A stretch of DNA of 37,590 bases. It comes from a virus. Made by a program: the position numbers and the translations under genes. The notes below the pieces were generated by a model. It ran no database searches. It was not told where the DNA came from and saw only the letters and a program-made list of their open reading frames with translations. Where the stretch lies: positions 1 through 37,590 of the IMG/VR virus record IMGVR_UViG_3300047509_000068, one strand, 5' to 3'. Position 1 is the first letter of the stretch; the number at the start of each line of letters is the position of its first letter. Positions 21,875 to 29,981 of this stretch are shown here, in pieces.

Positions 21875-22551
21875 GCCGGGCGATCGTCACGTTCGCGACC
21901 GGCCAGCATGAGCGGCTCCTCGACATCGCCCGCCCATCGTTCGAGGCGTTCGCCGACCGGCACGGCTACGACCTCCTCGAGGCCGACATCCCGTCGACCC
22001 GGCCGCCGTCATGGCGGAAGGTCGCCGCGCTCCGCGCAGCCCTCCAGGACGGCTACGAGGAGGCACTCTGGCTCGACGCCGACACCGTCATCGTCGACGC
22101 CTCGGAGGACATGGACGTACCTAGCTGGGCGTGGCAGGCGCTCGTCCGCCACCACACCGGCGACGGCGATGTCCCGAACTGCGGCGTCTGGCTCGCCCGT
22201 ACCCCGATGCTGCCGGTGCTGGAGCAGCTGTGGGGGATGACGGAATGGCTGCATGACGGGTTCTGGGAACAAGCCGCCATGCTCGAGCTCCTCGGCTTCT
22301 CACGGCGACCTGCGAGGCTCGCCGATCCTACCGACCTCTATGAGCACACCTTCTGGCTCGACCACGGGTGGAATTACCACCTGTGGGATACGCCGGGCCC
22401 GCAGCACGTCCGCATCGGCCACGCAACGATGCATCCTGACCGCAAAGCTGTAATGCGGGATTGGGCGGCTGGCGTCGTCGCGGCGCCGCTGGCGAACTGC
22501 GGCCACCGCTATCCGATTCAACGGTGCCTCTGCGAACGGGCGGTGGTATGA
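21871..22551 (+). CDS. GT-A fold glycosyltransferase with DxD motif
   Basis: A 226-residue protein beginning at GTG, 4-base overlap with the previous gene. It has AIVTFATGQHERLLDIARPS, then HGYDLLEADI, a nucleotide-sugar/Mn site LWLDADTVIVD (Asp69-Ala-Asp71) and a later NCGVWLARTP plus FWEQAAMLELLG pair. This resembles the GMA12/MNN10 (GT34)-like and related GT-A enzymes. The C-terminus carries HVRIGHATMHPDRK, where a metal-binding His is often found. It probably acts in sequence with the neighbouring transferases; donor and acceptor are not predictable. Confidence 0.75.
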   Translation: MSRAIVTFATGQHERLLDIARPSFEAFADRHGYDLLEADIPSTRPPSWRKVAALRAALQDGYEEALWLDADTVIVDASEDMDVPSWAWQALVRHHTGDGDVPNCGVWLARTPMLPVLEQLWGMTEWLHDGFWEQAAMLELLGFSRRPARLADPTDLYEHTFWLDHGWNYHLWDTPGPQHVRIGHATMHPDRKAVMRDWAAGVVAAPLANCGHRYPIQRCLCERAVV

Positions 22552-23147
22552 CGGCGAGTCAGCCGCAAATGGTGCGCCTCATCCCGCAAGCGGCGGGCCT
22601 GATCATTCGTGCCGCACAGACGACTTTTTTGTCTGTCTACACACCGACATACCGGCGACCATTCCTGCTCGAGCTATGCAAAGCCAGCGTCAAGGGCCAG
22701 TCCGTCCCCGTCGAGCACATCATCGTCCGCGACGACATCGGCCTCGGCATCGGCGGCATGTACGCCGACCTCCGAAACCACGCCCACCTTCCCACCGGCG
22801 AATACGTGATGGTGCTCTCCGACGACAATGTCCTCGTCGACGCGGACTTCGCGAAGTATCTCGAGGAGCTCGTCCGGGAGCATAAGCCCGACGTGGTCGT
22901 GTTCCAGGGGCAGATCGGGACGACGCTGCAACCCGCCTGGTGGGGTGAGCCGCGCGAAACGATGATCGACCTCTCCTGCTTCGCCGTCCGCCGTGACCTC
23001 TGGGTCGCCTACGCCGACAGGTGGGGTGCCCGGTACGAGGGCGACTACGATTTCATCCGCGCACTCTGGGACGACGGCCACGAGTTCTGCTGGTGGCGGA
23101 GGCTCGCGTTCCAGGCGTTGAAGATCAGCCGCGGGGCGGCGGAATGA
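22548..23147 (+). CDS. GT2-type glycosyltransferase
   Basis: A 199-residue protein starting at an ATGA overlap. FLSVYTPTYRRPFLLELCKASV (about 27-48) is the family's first strand and helix. VEHIIVRDDIGLGIGG follows, then GEYVMVLSDDNVLVDADFAKYLEEL with the D-D-N metal site (residues 92-94). AVRRDLWVAYADRWGARYEGDYDFIRAL near the end fits the acceptor-side loop with an E/D-D motif. It is shorter than most GT2 enzymes (about 250) but has the full catalytic core. It is translationally coupled to the GT-A gene before and the radical SAM gene after. Confidence 0.75.
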   Translation: MTASQPQMVRLIPQAAGLIIRAAQTTFLSVYTPTYRRPFLLELCKASVKGQSVPVEHIIVRDDIGLGIGGMYADLRNHAHLPTGEYVMVLSDDNVLVDADFAKYLEELVREHKPDVVVFQGQIGTTLQPAWWGEPRETMIDLSCFAVRRDLWVAYADRWGARYEGDYDFIRALWDDGHEFCWWRRLAFQALKISRGAAE

Positions 23148-24303
23148 CCGGGATCATCTACGCGCTCGCGAGGAACGCCGAGCTCTCACCGCAGCCGCAA
23201 ACGAAGCCTGGAGAAGCCGTGCTGCCTAACTCATTCATTGATCCGCAAAAGAAGCTGTTCGCCAACCTGGGACGTATAGCCCTTTTACAAGAAGGAGGTG
23301 TTCCGGCACCAATCAACGTCGAGATTGACCTCAGCAATCGCTGTTCTCTCGGCTGCGAATGGTGCCACTGATTAGCTTCGCGTACACACACACTCGTGGT
23401 CCGCTCACCGGGAAGCAGCAGAAGCCGCTGAACGCGCTCCCCGGCGGCGACCTGATGGACACCGACCTTGCCTGCAGGATCATCGACGAGCTCGCAGCCG
23501 CTGGCGCCCGCTCGATCACCTGGACAGGTGGCGGCGAGCCGACCCTGCACCCCGACTTCGACGAGATCGTCTCCTACGCAGACGGGAAGGTCGCCCAGGG
23601 CCTCTACACGCATGGCGGCCACATCACCCCCCCGCGCGCCGCGCTGCTGAAACCCACGCTCTCCTGGGTGTACGTGAGCCTCGACGCCGCAGACCAGGAC
23701 TCCTACAAGGCCGCAAAGGGCGTAAATCGTTTCCAGCACGCCTGCGACGGAATCCGCGCCCTCGCAGCCGCCCCAGGCGGTGCGACGATCGGGGTCGGCT
23801 ACCTCGTCACCGAAGACAACTGGCAGGCCGCTGACATCGCCGTCGACGTCGCCTCACGGCTCGGCGCCGACTATATCCAGTTCCGGCCGACTGTCCGGTA
23901 CGCACCGTCGAGCCCGCAGCTCGTCGTCGAGGACACCGGCTGGCTCGCCCAGGCGGTCCCGTGGCTCGAGGAGGTCGCCTCCGCCCAGCCCGAGTTCGTG
24001 CTGCTCGACACTGAACGGTTCCGCGCATATCAGGATTGGAGCGGGCATCCGTTCCGCCGCTGCTACTGGGCCGGCCTCCAGACGGTGATCACGCCGAACG
24101 GGAAGGTGTGGGTGTGCGCGAACAAGCGGGAGCACGCCGATGCCGCGCTCGGCGACCTGTCGGTGGAGAGTTTCCAGGAGGTGTGGTCTCGCAGGCGGCT
24201 CCCTGACGTGGACGGGCAGTGCCGGGCGATGTGCCGCGGCTACCTCCCGAACGTCGCCCTAAACGAGATGCTCAAGTCGCGCGAGCATCCGGAGTTCATC
24301 TGA
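23144..24303 (+). pseudogene. Radical SAM enzyme with SPASM-like C-terminus, interrupted by a frame change
   Basis: The first frame (23144-23371) carries PINVEIDLSNRCSLGCEWCH with the CxxxCxxC iron-sulphur motif (Cys67, Cys71, Cys74) and then meets TGA. The second frame (readable from 23359 to 24303) continues SFAYTHTRGPL, then TWTGGGEPTLHPDFDEI (the GGE SAM-binding motif), WVYVSLDAAD, and a C-terminal Cys cluster FRRCYWAGLQTVITPNGKVWVC ... CRAMC, as in SPASM-type auxiliary clusters. Either a -1 shift after CAC or removal of 8 bases (TGATTAGC) joins the two. As written, the enzyme is broken unless it is made by recoding. The substrate is unknown; the neighbouring transferases suggest sugar or protein modification. 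Confidence 0.75.
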
Positions 24304-24313
24304 TGGAGAGGGC

Positions 24314-24319
24314 TAAACT
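24314..24319 (+). promoter_or_regulatory. -10-like box, possible leaderless start of connector genes
   Basis: TAAACT lies 6 bases before ATG 24326, the same spacing as in the two better promoters at 6264 and 37273. No ribosome site is seen between it and the ATG, and the -35 region is not recognisable. It could start a separate transcript for the connector and tail genes. Confidence 0.3.
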
Positions 24320-24325
24320 CGACCC

Positions 24326-24967
24326 ATGAGCCAGTACGTCACACTCGAGACCCTCAAGAAGACGCTGGGCATCACCGGCACCAGCGGCGACGACGACGGC
24401 CGCGCCAGCCTCATCGCCGCGTCCGGCGCGGTCGACCTGATCTGCCAGCGCGGCCGGAACGCCTTCAACGTCGACGCGACCACGAGTTCGCGAACCTACA
24501 GCCCCCGCAACCCCGACCGCCTCGCAATCGACGACCTCGCGTCCACCAGCGGCCTCCTCGTCACGACCCGTGACGATGGCGTCGACATCGACACGAACGA
24601 CGGCAAAGCGAACGTGTGGACGCTCAACACCGATTTCGTGCTCGAGCCGGAGAACGCGACCGCCGGCGTCGGTGCAGTCGAAAAGTGGCCGTACGAGCGG
24701 ATCGTCGTGCAAACCTCGGGAGCGTTCCGTTTCAACACGTTCTACCGGCGATCGGCAAAGATCTCCGGTCAGTTCGGATGGGCGGCCGTTCCAGCAGGTG
24801 TGCTGGAGGCGACTGAGCTGCTCGCAGAGCGGCTGTTCAAGATGAAGCGGGAGGCGCCGCTCGGCGTAATCGCGTTCGAGCAGCTCGCCGTCCGGGTCGC
24901 CAGAGCGGACGCGAACGTGATGATCCTGCTCGCCCCCTACATGCGGCACATCCACGCCGTTGCCTAG
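24326..24967 (+). CDS. Head-tail connector (gp6-like)
   Basis: A 213-residue protein. The start YVTLETLKKTLGITGTSGDDDGRASLIAASGAVDLICQRGRNAF fits the gp6-like/adaptor family: L-x-x-L-K-x-x-L ... D-D-x-x-x-x-x-x-I-x-A-A-x-x-x-I-D. A beta-rich middle and a helical end follow (VLEATELLAERLFKMKREAPLG). It would attach beneath the portal and plug or extend the head exit channel. Position after the transferase block and before the tail completion genes fits this role. Confidence 0.75.
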   Translation: MSQYVTLETLKKTLGITGTSGDDDGRASLIAASGAVDLICQRGRNAFNVDATTSSRTYSPRNPDRLAIDDLASTSGLLVTTRDDGVDIDTNDGKANVWTLNTDFVLEPENATAGVGAVEKWPYERIVVQTSGAFRFNTFYRRSAKISGQFGWAAVPAGVLEATELLAERLFKMKREAPLGVIAFEQLAVRVARADANVMILLAPYMRHIHAVA

Positions 24968-25382
24968 CACCATCGCCGGGATCCGGGCCGCGCTCGCGGA
25001 CGCGATGGACAAGCACTACTCGCCGCGCGGCTGGAACATCTCTCCGTATCTGTCGCCTAAGCCGGAGCCGCCCTGGCTGGACATCGCGGTCGGCCCGATT
25101 GAATACGACGCCGCCATGATGCGCGGCGACGACGCCATCCACATCGTCATCCGCGCCCTCACTCAGTGGGGCGACGGCGACGTCGGGCAGGCGCTCCTCG
25201 ACGACATCATCGACCTGCAAGGCTCAGACGGGCTCAAGAAGGTACTGGAGGCCGACAAGACCCTCGGAGGCGCCTGCGACGCCATCCACGTCCAGTCAGT
25301 GTCGGAGCCGAAGATCTACTCCGCCGGCGGCTCGGACCTGCCGGGCGTCGATTTCGCGGTCGAGGTGTATCCGAGTGGCTAG
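24960..25382 (+). CDS. Tail terminator / neck-like protein
   Basis: A 140-residue protein. The TTG start at 24960 overlaps the previous gene; no better start is in frame. It has IAGIRAALADAMDK, then PPWLDIAVGPIEYD, HIVIRALTQWGDGDVGQALLDDIIDLQGSDGLKKVLEAD, LGGACDAIHVQSVSEP and a final strand DFAVEVYPSG. The R-A-L-x-x-x-x-D-x-x-x-x-x-x-L-L-D-D ... L-G-G-x-x-D ... V-E-V-Y pattern is that of the small tail-terminator/neck proteins of actinobacteriophages. It probably caps the tail tube at the head junction. Confidence 0.6.
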   Translation: MPSTIAGIRAALADAMDKHYSPRGWNISPYLSPKPEPPWLDIAVGPIEYDAAMMRGDDAIHIVIRALTQWGDGDVGQALLDDIIDLQGSDGLKKVLEADKTLGGACDAIHVQSVSEPKIYSAGGSDLPGVDFAVEVYPSG

Positions 25383-25746
25383 CGGCACCGTCCGGGTCGA
25401 AGGGCTGTCGAAGCTGTCGCGCGCGATTGCGGACAGCGAGGACGACATCGAGATGTTCCTCCGGTCAGGGCTGCTCGAGATCGGTGAGCATGTCGCCGTC
25501 GATGTCCGCGCCGAGTACGGCCGGTTCTCAGCGAAGGGCGCGGCTGGTGTGAAGGCGAAGGTGCTGAAGCGCGGGAACGTGCTCGTTGCGCAGACGCTGA
25601 GCAAGAGTCGTGTCCAGTCCCGTCGACGTAGGAACTTTGGAGGGCTGATGATGAAGGATGCGTTTTTGCCCGCGGTGGCAGCCAACGAGGAGTACGCGCT
25701 CGCCGCTGGTGAGTCGCTGCTCCGTGAGCTCGAGGCGCGCTGGTGA
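25375..25746 (+). CDS. HK97 gp10-like head-tail joining / tail completion protein
   Basis: A 123-residue protein from GTG, overlapping the previous gene by 8 bases. GTVRVEGLSKLSRAIADSEDDIE is the typical V-x-G-L-x-x-L-x-x-x-L start of the gp10 family. A basic middle (SKSRVQSRRRRNFGG) and a helical end (AANEEYALAAGESLLRELEARW) follow. Family members join the completed tail to the head. It overlaps the next gene by 4 bases. Confidence 0.7.
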   Translation: MASGTVRVEGLSKLSRAIADSEDDIEMFLRSGLLEIGEHVAVDVRAEYGRFSAKGAAGVKAKVLKRGNVLVAQTLSKSRVQSRRRRNFGGLMMKDAFLPAVAANEEYALAAGESLLRELEARW

Positions 25747-26135
25747 CCGGCCCGGCGTTCAAGATCGGCGAGGATCTGTTCCCGTACCCGACCAGGTTCC
25801 GGCTCGGAGACGGCGTCCTTGTGAAGGAGCTAACCGGGCTGGAGTGGGATGAGTTCGCGGCTCGCTTCGACGCGGTACGTGAGGATCCGAAGACGGCACG
25901 CGACTATCTCGTCATGGTCGGACTCGTCGGTGTTGCGGTGTGGCAGGCAAACCCGCGGTGGACGATGCCGAAGGTGATCGCGTTCGTGAACGATGTCGAC
26001 ATGGAAGCGTTCGACTCAGTCGGCGGGGATGATGCTGGCCCCCCGGTAGTAGCGGAGGAGGAGCAGGTCTCGCCGACCTTGTCCGTCGAGCCCACAACTT
26101 CTCCGGAGCTCTCGGCGGAGCCGGCCCCCGTATAG
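25743..26135 (+). CDS. Tail assembly chaperone, G-type product
   Basis: A 130-residue protein starting at GTG: KIGEDLFPYPTRFRLGDGVLVKELTGLEWDEF, then ARDYLVMVGLVGVAVWQANPRWTMPKVIAFVNDVDME, and an acidic Pro-rich tail. Placed directly upstream of the tape measure gene, it is the first of the two chaperone frames found in lambda-like siphoviruses. It stops at 26133-26135, just after GCC-CCC-GTA. A -1 slip on the C5 run (26125-26129) would continue into the second frame ending at 26272. Confidence 0.85.
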   Translation: MTGPAFKIGEDLFPYPTRFRLGDGVLVKELTGLEWDEFAARFDAVREDPKTARDYLVMVGLVGVAVWQANPRWTMPKVIAFVNDVDMEAFDSVGGDDAGPPVVAEEEQVSPTLSVEPTTSPELSAEPAPV

Positions 26136-26272
26136 GCGATGACCCCCGCAGCTTTCATCATTGGTGGATGTCTCAGCTGTTCGGTATCCGGCCGTGGGAG
26201 ATGGCTGAGATGAGCATCGACGAGTATGTGTCCGCGAGCATGGCGTATAGGGAGATGAAGCATGGCGGCTAA
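26129..26272 (+). CDS. Tail assembly chaperone, T-type extension by -1 frameshift
   Basis: The -1 frame after the C5 run reads PRIGDDPRSFHHWWMSQLFG, then IRPWEMAEMSIDEYVSASMAYREMKHGG. R-S-F-H-H-W-W-M-S-Q-L-F-G-I is a hallmark of the second chaperone frame in actinobacterial siphoviruses. No independent start with a ribosome site exists. The predicted fusion 25743-26129/26129-26272 is 176 residues. Slip site GGCCCCC at 26123-26129 (zero frame GCC-CCC, -1 frame GGC-CCC). The end overlaps the tape measure start (26262). The unshifted and fused forms together guide tail-tube assembly around the tape measure. Confidence 0.8.
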   Translation, partial: RIGDDPRSFHHWWMSQLFGIRPWEMAEMSIDEYVSASMAYREMKHGG

Positions 26273-27782
26273 GCTCTCGGTCGTCGTCATCGGTGATGCG
26301 GCGTCGGCGAAGGCTGCGATGGCCGAGACCGGCGCTGCCGCTGAGGGGATGTCGGGGAAGGTCGGGAAGGCGGGCTCGTCGATCGCGGGGTCGCTCGGGG
26401 GTCTGGTGAAGTCGGTCGCGCCGCTCGCGATCGCGCTCGGCGCAGCTGATTTCGCAAAGGGCGCGATCGGGGGCGCAGAGAAGCTGAAGAAGGCGAATGA
26501 TTCGCTTGCGGTCGCAATCCAACACACGCACGGCAACCTCAAGGTGTTGCAACCGCAATACGAGGCGACGGCGTCGGCGGCGGCGAAATACGGCATGACG
26601 CAAGTGGACGCCATGCAAGGACTCGCCAAGGCGACGCTCCTCACCGGTAGCGCGAAGTCGGCGCAAGCCGCCTATAACGAGGCGCTCGTCATCTCCAAAG
26701 CGACTGGCAAGGACTTCGGCGCCGTCCTCACCGCGACATCGAAGGCGCAGGACGGCAACACGGGCGCGCTCGGGCGGTACGGGATCCTATTGAAAAAGGG
26801 ATCGGACGGTCAGGAACAACTCAACGACGTAATGAAGCGGTTCGGCGGGCAGGCGCAGGCTAATACGAGCGCGACGGATCAGCTGCACTCGAACTTCTCG
26901 AACCTTATGACGACAGTGGGTACGGCGCTGCTGCCGATCTTCGACAAGCTCGTCGGAGCACTCGATGGTCTCATCCAGCACCTCTCACCCGTCGTCTCCC
27001 AGATTTCCGGGGCGGTCATTCCGGTGTTCCAGACGCTCTACGGATTCTTCAACGACAACATCCTGCCGGTGCTCGGTCAGTTGCGCACGATTTTCGTGAA
27101 CGCGGTCCAAAAAATCGGCGGGGTGGTGCAGGCGCATATGCCCGAGATACACACGATCTTCTCGAATCTGTCGAAGGTGATCGAGAACATCGGCAAGATC
27201 GTAATGCCGATCCTCAAGGTGGCGTTTGACACCATCCTCCCGGCCGCGCTGAGCGTCGCGATCCCTGTGCTGAAAATCATCACCGGCATCCTCGCCAACG
27301 TGTCGACCGCTCTCTCGGATATCATCGGCTGGGGCATCAAGGTCGCCAACTGGCTCGCGAACCTGCCCGGCAAGCTCTCATCGGTGTTCGGGACGCTCGG
27401 CCACGACCTCGCAGGCGCGTTCAAGGCACCGCTCGACATGGTCATCTCGGCGTGGAACGCGATCGGGTTCGACCTGACCTTGCCGAAGATCCACATCCCA
27501 TTCGTCGGTGACATCGGCGGCGAGCACATCAGCTGGCATGTACCGCAGCTGCCGATGCTCGAGACCGGCGGCCTCGTCATGCAGACCGGGCTCGCGGTCG
27601 TCCACCGCGGTGAGATGTTCTCCGGCACCCAGAACCAGATGGGATTCGGGGGTGTGACGGTCAACGTGACGGTAAACGGGTCCGCTGATCCAGCGTTCGC
27701 AAGAATGCTGTCGGAGCAGCTCGCGGTCCAGTTGCGCGGCGGCCGTGCGCCGGCGCTCGCGTCGGCGATCGGGAGCCTGTGA
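26262..27782 (+). CDS. Tape measure protein
   Basis: A 506-residue protein with the layout of short siphoviral tape measures. It has an N-terminal helical, Gly/Ala-rich segment (AASAKAAMAETGAAAEGMSGKVGKAG, split by turns), hydrophobic stretches VKSVAPLAIALGAADF and IISKPVLKI-like helices at 300-370, and a Gly-rich end. The family block YGMTQVDAMQGLAKATLLTGS and LHSNFSNLMTTVGTALLPIFDKLVGAL is clear. At about 0.15 nm per residue the tail would be about 75 nm. It starts inside the chaperone's second frame, as usual. Confidence 0.88.
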   Translation: MAAKLSVVVIGDAASAKAAMAETGAAAEGMSGKVGKAGSSIAGSLGGLVKSVAPLAIALGAADFAKGAIGGAEKLKKANDSLAVAIQHTHGNLKVLQPQYEATASAAAKYGMTQVDAMQGLAKATLLTGSAKSAQAAYNEALVISKATGKDFGAVLTATSKAQDGNTGALGRYGILLKKGSDGQEQLNDVMKRFGGQAQANTSATDQLHSNFSNLMTTVGTALLPIFDKLVGALDGLIQHLSPVVSQISGAVIPVFQTLYGFFNDNILPVLGQLRTIFVNAVQKIGGVVQAHMPEIHTIFSNLSKVIENIGKIVMPILKVAFDTILPAALSVAIPVLKIITGILANVSTALSDIIGWGIKVANWLANLPGKLSSVFGTLGHDLAGAFKAPLDMVISAWNAIGFDLTLPKIHIPFVGDIGGEHISWHVPQLPMLETGGLVMQTGLAVVHRGEMFSGTQNQMGFGGVTVNVTVNGSADPAFARMLSEQLAVQLRGGRAPALASAIGSL

Positions 27783-29008
27783 GCAGCTTCCTGTCCGTTC
27801 TGCCGGGGAGCGTTGCCCCGACGATCTGCTTCGAGGTCGACCTCGACAACGATCCGACGTCGGGGACGACGACATGGACTGATTTCACGTCGAGGCTGGT
27901 GGCGTATTCGCGGCAGCCGGTCAGGTCGAATGAGTTCGACCAGCCGCAGGGGGCGGGGGCGCAGGTGAAGCTCCGAAACGATGATGGCGCGCTCATCCCG
28001 GACAACACCGCGGGCGCGTATTACGGGAAGCTGAAGAAGCTCCGCCGCTGCCGGGTCAGGGCGCAGTGGGGTGGCGTCACCTACAACCGCTTCAAGGGGT
28101 ACGTGGAGGACTGGCCGCAGACGTGGGATATGGCGGGGAAGGACCAGACCGTCACGCTGCAGCTAAAAGACGGGCTAAAGCCGCTCGAGACGTTCGACCT
28201 GGGCGGACGCGACTATGGCGGCGCCCTGACAGGTGCGCTTGTCGCGCAGGTCCTCACGGACGCTGGTATCACGGCGCAGAACCTCGACGTGGGCCAGAGC
28301 AACCCCCCCGACTCCGGCGTCCTGAGTTCGCCGACGTATGCGTTGCAGCGCGTCCACGACATCGCCGCTACCGAGAACGGGGTCGCGTTTGCGGACGGTG
28401 GCGGAACGATCCAGTTCCACGACCGGCACCACCGCATCTACGCCGGCACTGCTGTTCCGTCAGCCACGATAGGCGATTCCGCTGGCGAGGTCCGCTATAC
28501 GGGGCCGCAACCGATCTTTGGGGATGTGTGGCCGATCGTGAAGGTCACCCCGGCTGGCGCGACGACAGCCGTAGTCGTGACGAACGACGCAGGGACAGCC
28601 TCGTTCTTCCAGCAGACGCTCGTGTTCCCGACCGCCGGGAACTACCTCGTCGACGATCCCGCCGAGGCGCTCGCGGCGGCGCAATACCTGGCCGGCAGGT
28701 ATTCGCAGGAACTGACCAGGATCCCGTCGGTGGATCTGATCGGAGCACGCGACCCGACGACATGGCCTGTCATCCTCAACCTCGATACCAGCGACCGGGT
28801 CGTGTTCCGCCGACGCTGGCTCCACAATGGGACGATAGGAGGAACCGTGGAGATCGACGGCTTCATCGAGGGTTACGGCGAGCAGGTGACGGTCGGGCAG
28901 GACTGGCGAGTCAATGTGCCGATCAGCCCCGGCTCCCTCGACGCCTACTGGATCCTCGGCGACCCCGTCTACGGCGTCCTCGGCGTAACCACGACCCTTT
29001 CCTACTGA
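27779..29008 (+). CDS. Minor tail protein (tail tip)
   Basis: A 409-residue protein from GTG, overlapping the tape measure stop. It has a beta-rich start (APTICFEVDLDNDPTSGTTTWTDFTSRLVAYSR), then VKLRNDDGALIPDNTAGAYYGKLKKLRRCRVRAQWGGVTYNRFKGYVEDWPQTWD. This is a pattern of the tail-tip proteins of actinobacteriophages that combine distal-tail and hub functions (R-x-D-x-x-G ... Y-R-G-Y-V ... W). The second half is beta-rich with Pro-rich turns. It would form part of the tail tip complex, with the collar protein at 29010 as receptor-binding partner. Confidence 0.75.
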   Translation: MSSFLSVLPGSVAPTICFEVDLDNDPTSGTTTWTDFTSRLVAYSRQPVRSNEFDQPQGAGAQVKLRNDDGALIPDNTAGAYYGKLKKLRRCRVRAQWGGVTYNRFKGYVEDWPQTWDMAGKDQTVTLQLKDGLKPLETFDLGGRDYGGALTGALVAQVLTDAGITAQNLDVGQSNPPDSGVLSSPTYALQRVHDIAATENGVAFADGGGTIQFHDRHHRIYAGTAVPSATIGDSAGEVRYTGPQPIFGDVWPIVKVTPAGATTAVVVTNDAGTASFFQQTLVFPTAGNYLVDDPAEALAAAQYLAGRYSQELTRIPSVDLIGARDPTTWPVILNLDTSDRVVFRRRWLHNGTIGGTVEIDGFIEGYGEQVTVGQDWRVNVPISPGSLDAYWILGDPVYGVLGVTTTLSY

Positions 29009-29009
29009 C

Positions 29010-29765
29010 ATGGCAAATCGCACGGTCGGCATCACGGTCACGGGCCCTCAATACAACGAGGACACGTTCGACATCGGGGATCTCAAGTGGAGCGCACGCC
29101 GGGTTGCCTCGTCGGGGTGGCTGCTAGCGAATGGTTCGGCCGTGTCGAGGACGACGTATGCGAGCCTGTTCGCGGCGATTGCCCCGTCGCTCGGGGCGGT
29201 CACCGTCACGCTCGCCACGCCTGGCGTGTTCACCCTCACCGCACACGGCCTAACCGTCGGCGACTCCATCTACCTGACGACCACAGGGGCGCTCCCGACC
29301 GGCCTGTCCGCGAACACGCTCTACTACGTCGTGTCGACGCCGGATGCGAACACTTTCACGGTGAGCGCGACCCAAGGCGGCAGCGCTATCAACACGTCAG
29401 GCTCCCAGTCAGGTACGCACACGCTCTGGTACTGCCCTTATGGGCTCGGTGACGGCTCGACGACGTTCAACCTCCCCGACGGACGGGGCCGCGGCCTTGT
29501 CGGGCCTGGCCCGGCCGATGTGTCGCCGGACGTGTGGGCGCTGGGCCAGAACGACGGGACAACGCTCGGCCACCGCGGTCCGCGGCACCGGCATACCGTG
29601 AACAACACCGGGGCAGGGAATCTTGTAACTACCAGCGGTGGCGGCCAATACGTGGGGGGCGTTACTGGCGGCGCGAGCGTGCTGACGGTCGGCCATGACG
29701 CGGTCAATGACCCGCTCGATTCGTCCTCATATGTCGTCGCCAACCTGTTCGTGAAATACGCATGA
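29010..29765 (+). CDS. Tail-collar domain protein with inserted repeat module
   Basis: A 251-residue protein. GDLKWSARRVASSGWLLANGSAVSRTTYASLFAAI (about 23-57) and YGLGDGSTTFNLPDGRGRGLVGPG (about 145-168) form a phage tail-collar domain, split by an inserted module ATPGVFTLTAHGLTVGDSIYLTTTGALPTGLS (about 66-140). That module is a known small beta domain frequently inserted in fibre proteins. The tail GHRGPRHRHTV ... VVANLFVKYA is typical of collar proteins. It binds at the tail tip and probably recognises host surface molecules. ATG lies 1 base after the previous stop. Confidence 0.8.
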   Translation: MANRTVGITVTGPQYNEDTFDIGDLKWSARRVASSGWLLANGSAVSRTTYASLFAAIAPSLGAVTVTLATPGVFTLTAHGLTVGDSIYLTTTGALPTGLSANTLYYVVSTPDANTFTVSATQGGSAINTSGSQSGTHTLWYCPYGLGDGSTTFNLPDGRGRGLVGPGPADVSPDVWALGQNDGTTLGHRGPRHRHTVNNTGAGNLVTTSGGGQYVGGVTGGASVLTVGHDAVNDPLDSSSYVVANLFVKYA

Positions 29766-29773
29766 GTCGCCTT

Positions 29774-29802
29774 TTGGGAACACCCGACCCGCGGCCTATG
29801 AT
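29774..29802 (+). promoter_or_regulatory. Promoter before the lysis genes
   Basis: TTGGGA (29774-29779), 17-base spacer, TATGAT (29797-29802). The -10 box has 5 of 6 consensus bases. The first lysis-region start (GTG 29812) begins 10 bases after the -10, leaving a leader of only a few bases at most. Confidence 0.5.
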
Positions 29803-29811
29803 CCAGCGAGG

Positions 29812-29892
29812 GTGGAACTGCCTCTCGAGACCCGCGTCGCGCTTCTGGAGAGGCAAGTGGCCGACCTGCGCGAGCCAGGAGAGCGCCCCTGA
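29812..29892 (+). CDS. Coiled-coil microprotein, 26 aa
   Basis: VELPLETRVALLERQVADLR followed by EPGERP: one amphipathic heptad helix. Short coiled-coil peptides of this kind precede holin/endolysin genes in many phages. It overlaps the next ATG (TGATG) and follows its own promoter. Confidence 0.45.
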   Translation: MELPLETRVALLERQVADLREPGERP

Positions 29893-29981
29893 TGGCGCTC
29901 ACGTTCGCGGGGCTGCTGACGTTCTGCGCGATGGCAGCGCTCGCGGTCTCGATCTTCGTCGCGTTCCACCATCACCCGTGA
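29892..29981 (+). CDS. Single-helix membrane microprotein (holin-like), 29 aa
   Basis: MALTFAGLLTFCAMAALAVS, then IFVAFHHHP: one membrane helix and a His-rich end. It starts in a TGATG overlap with the coiled-coil peptide and ends in a GTGA overlap with the endolysin. Position and single helix suggest a small holin or accessory lysis factor. Confidence 0.55.
   Translation: MALTFAGLLTFCAMAALAVSIFVAFHHHP

Noticed and set aside
28066-29127. 353-codon + frame overlapping the minor tail protein
   Set aside because: Arg-rich shadow in another frame of a well-supported tail gene.
29762-29977. Longer N-terminus for the endolysin beginning at 29762
   Set aside because: The added sequence is Arg/Trp-rich without a domain; two overlapping microprotein frames and a promoter fit the stretch better, and GTG 29978 overlaps the preceding stop.
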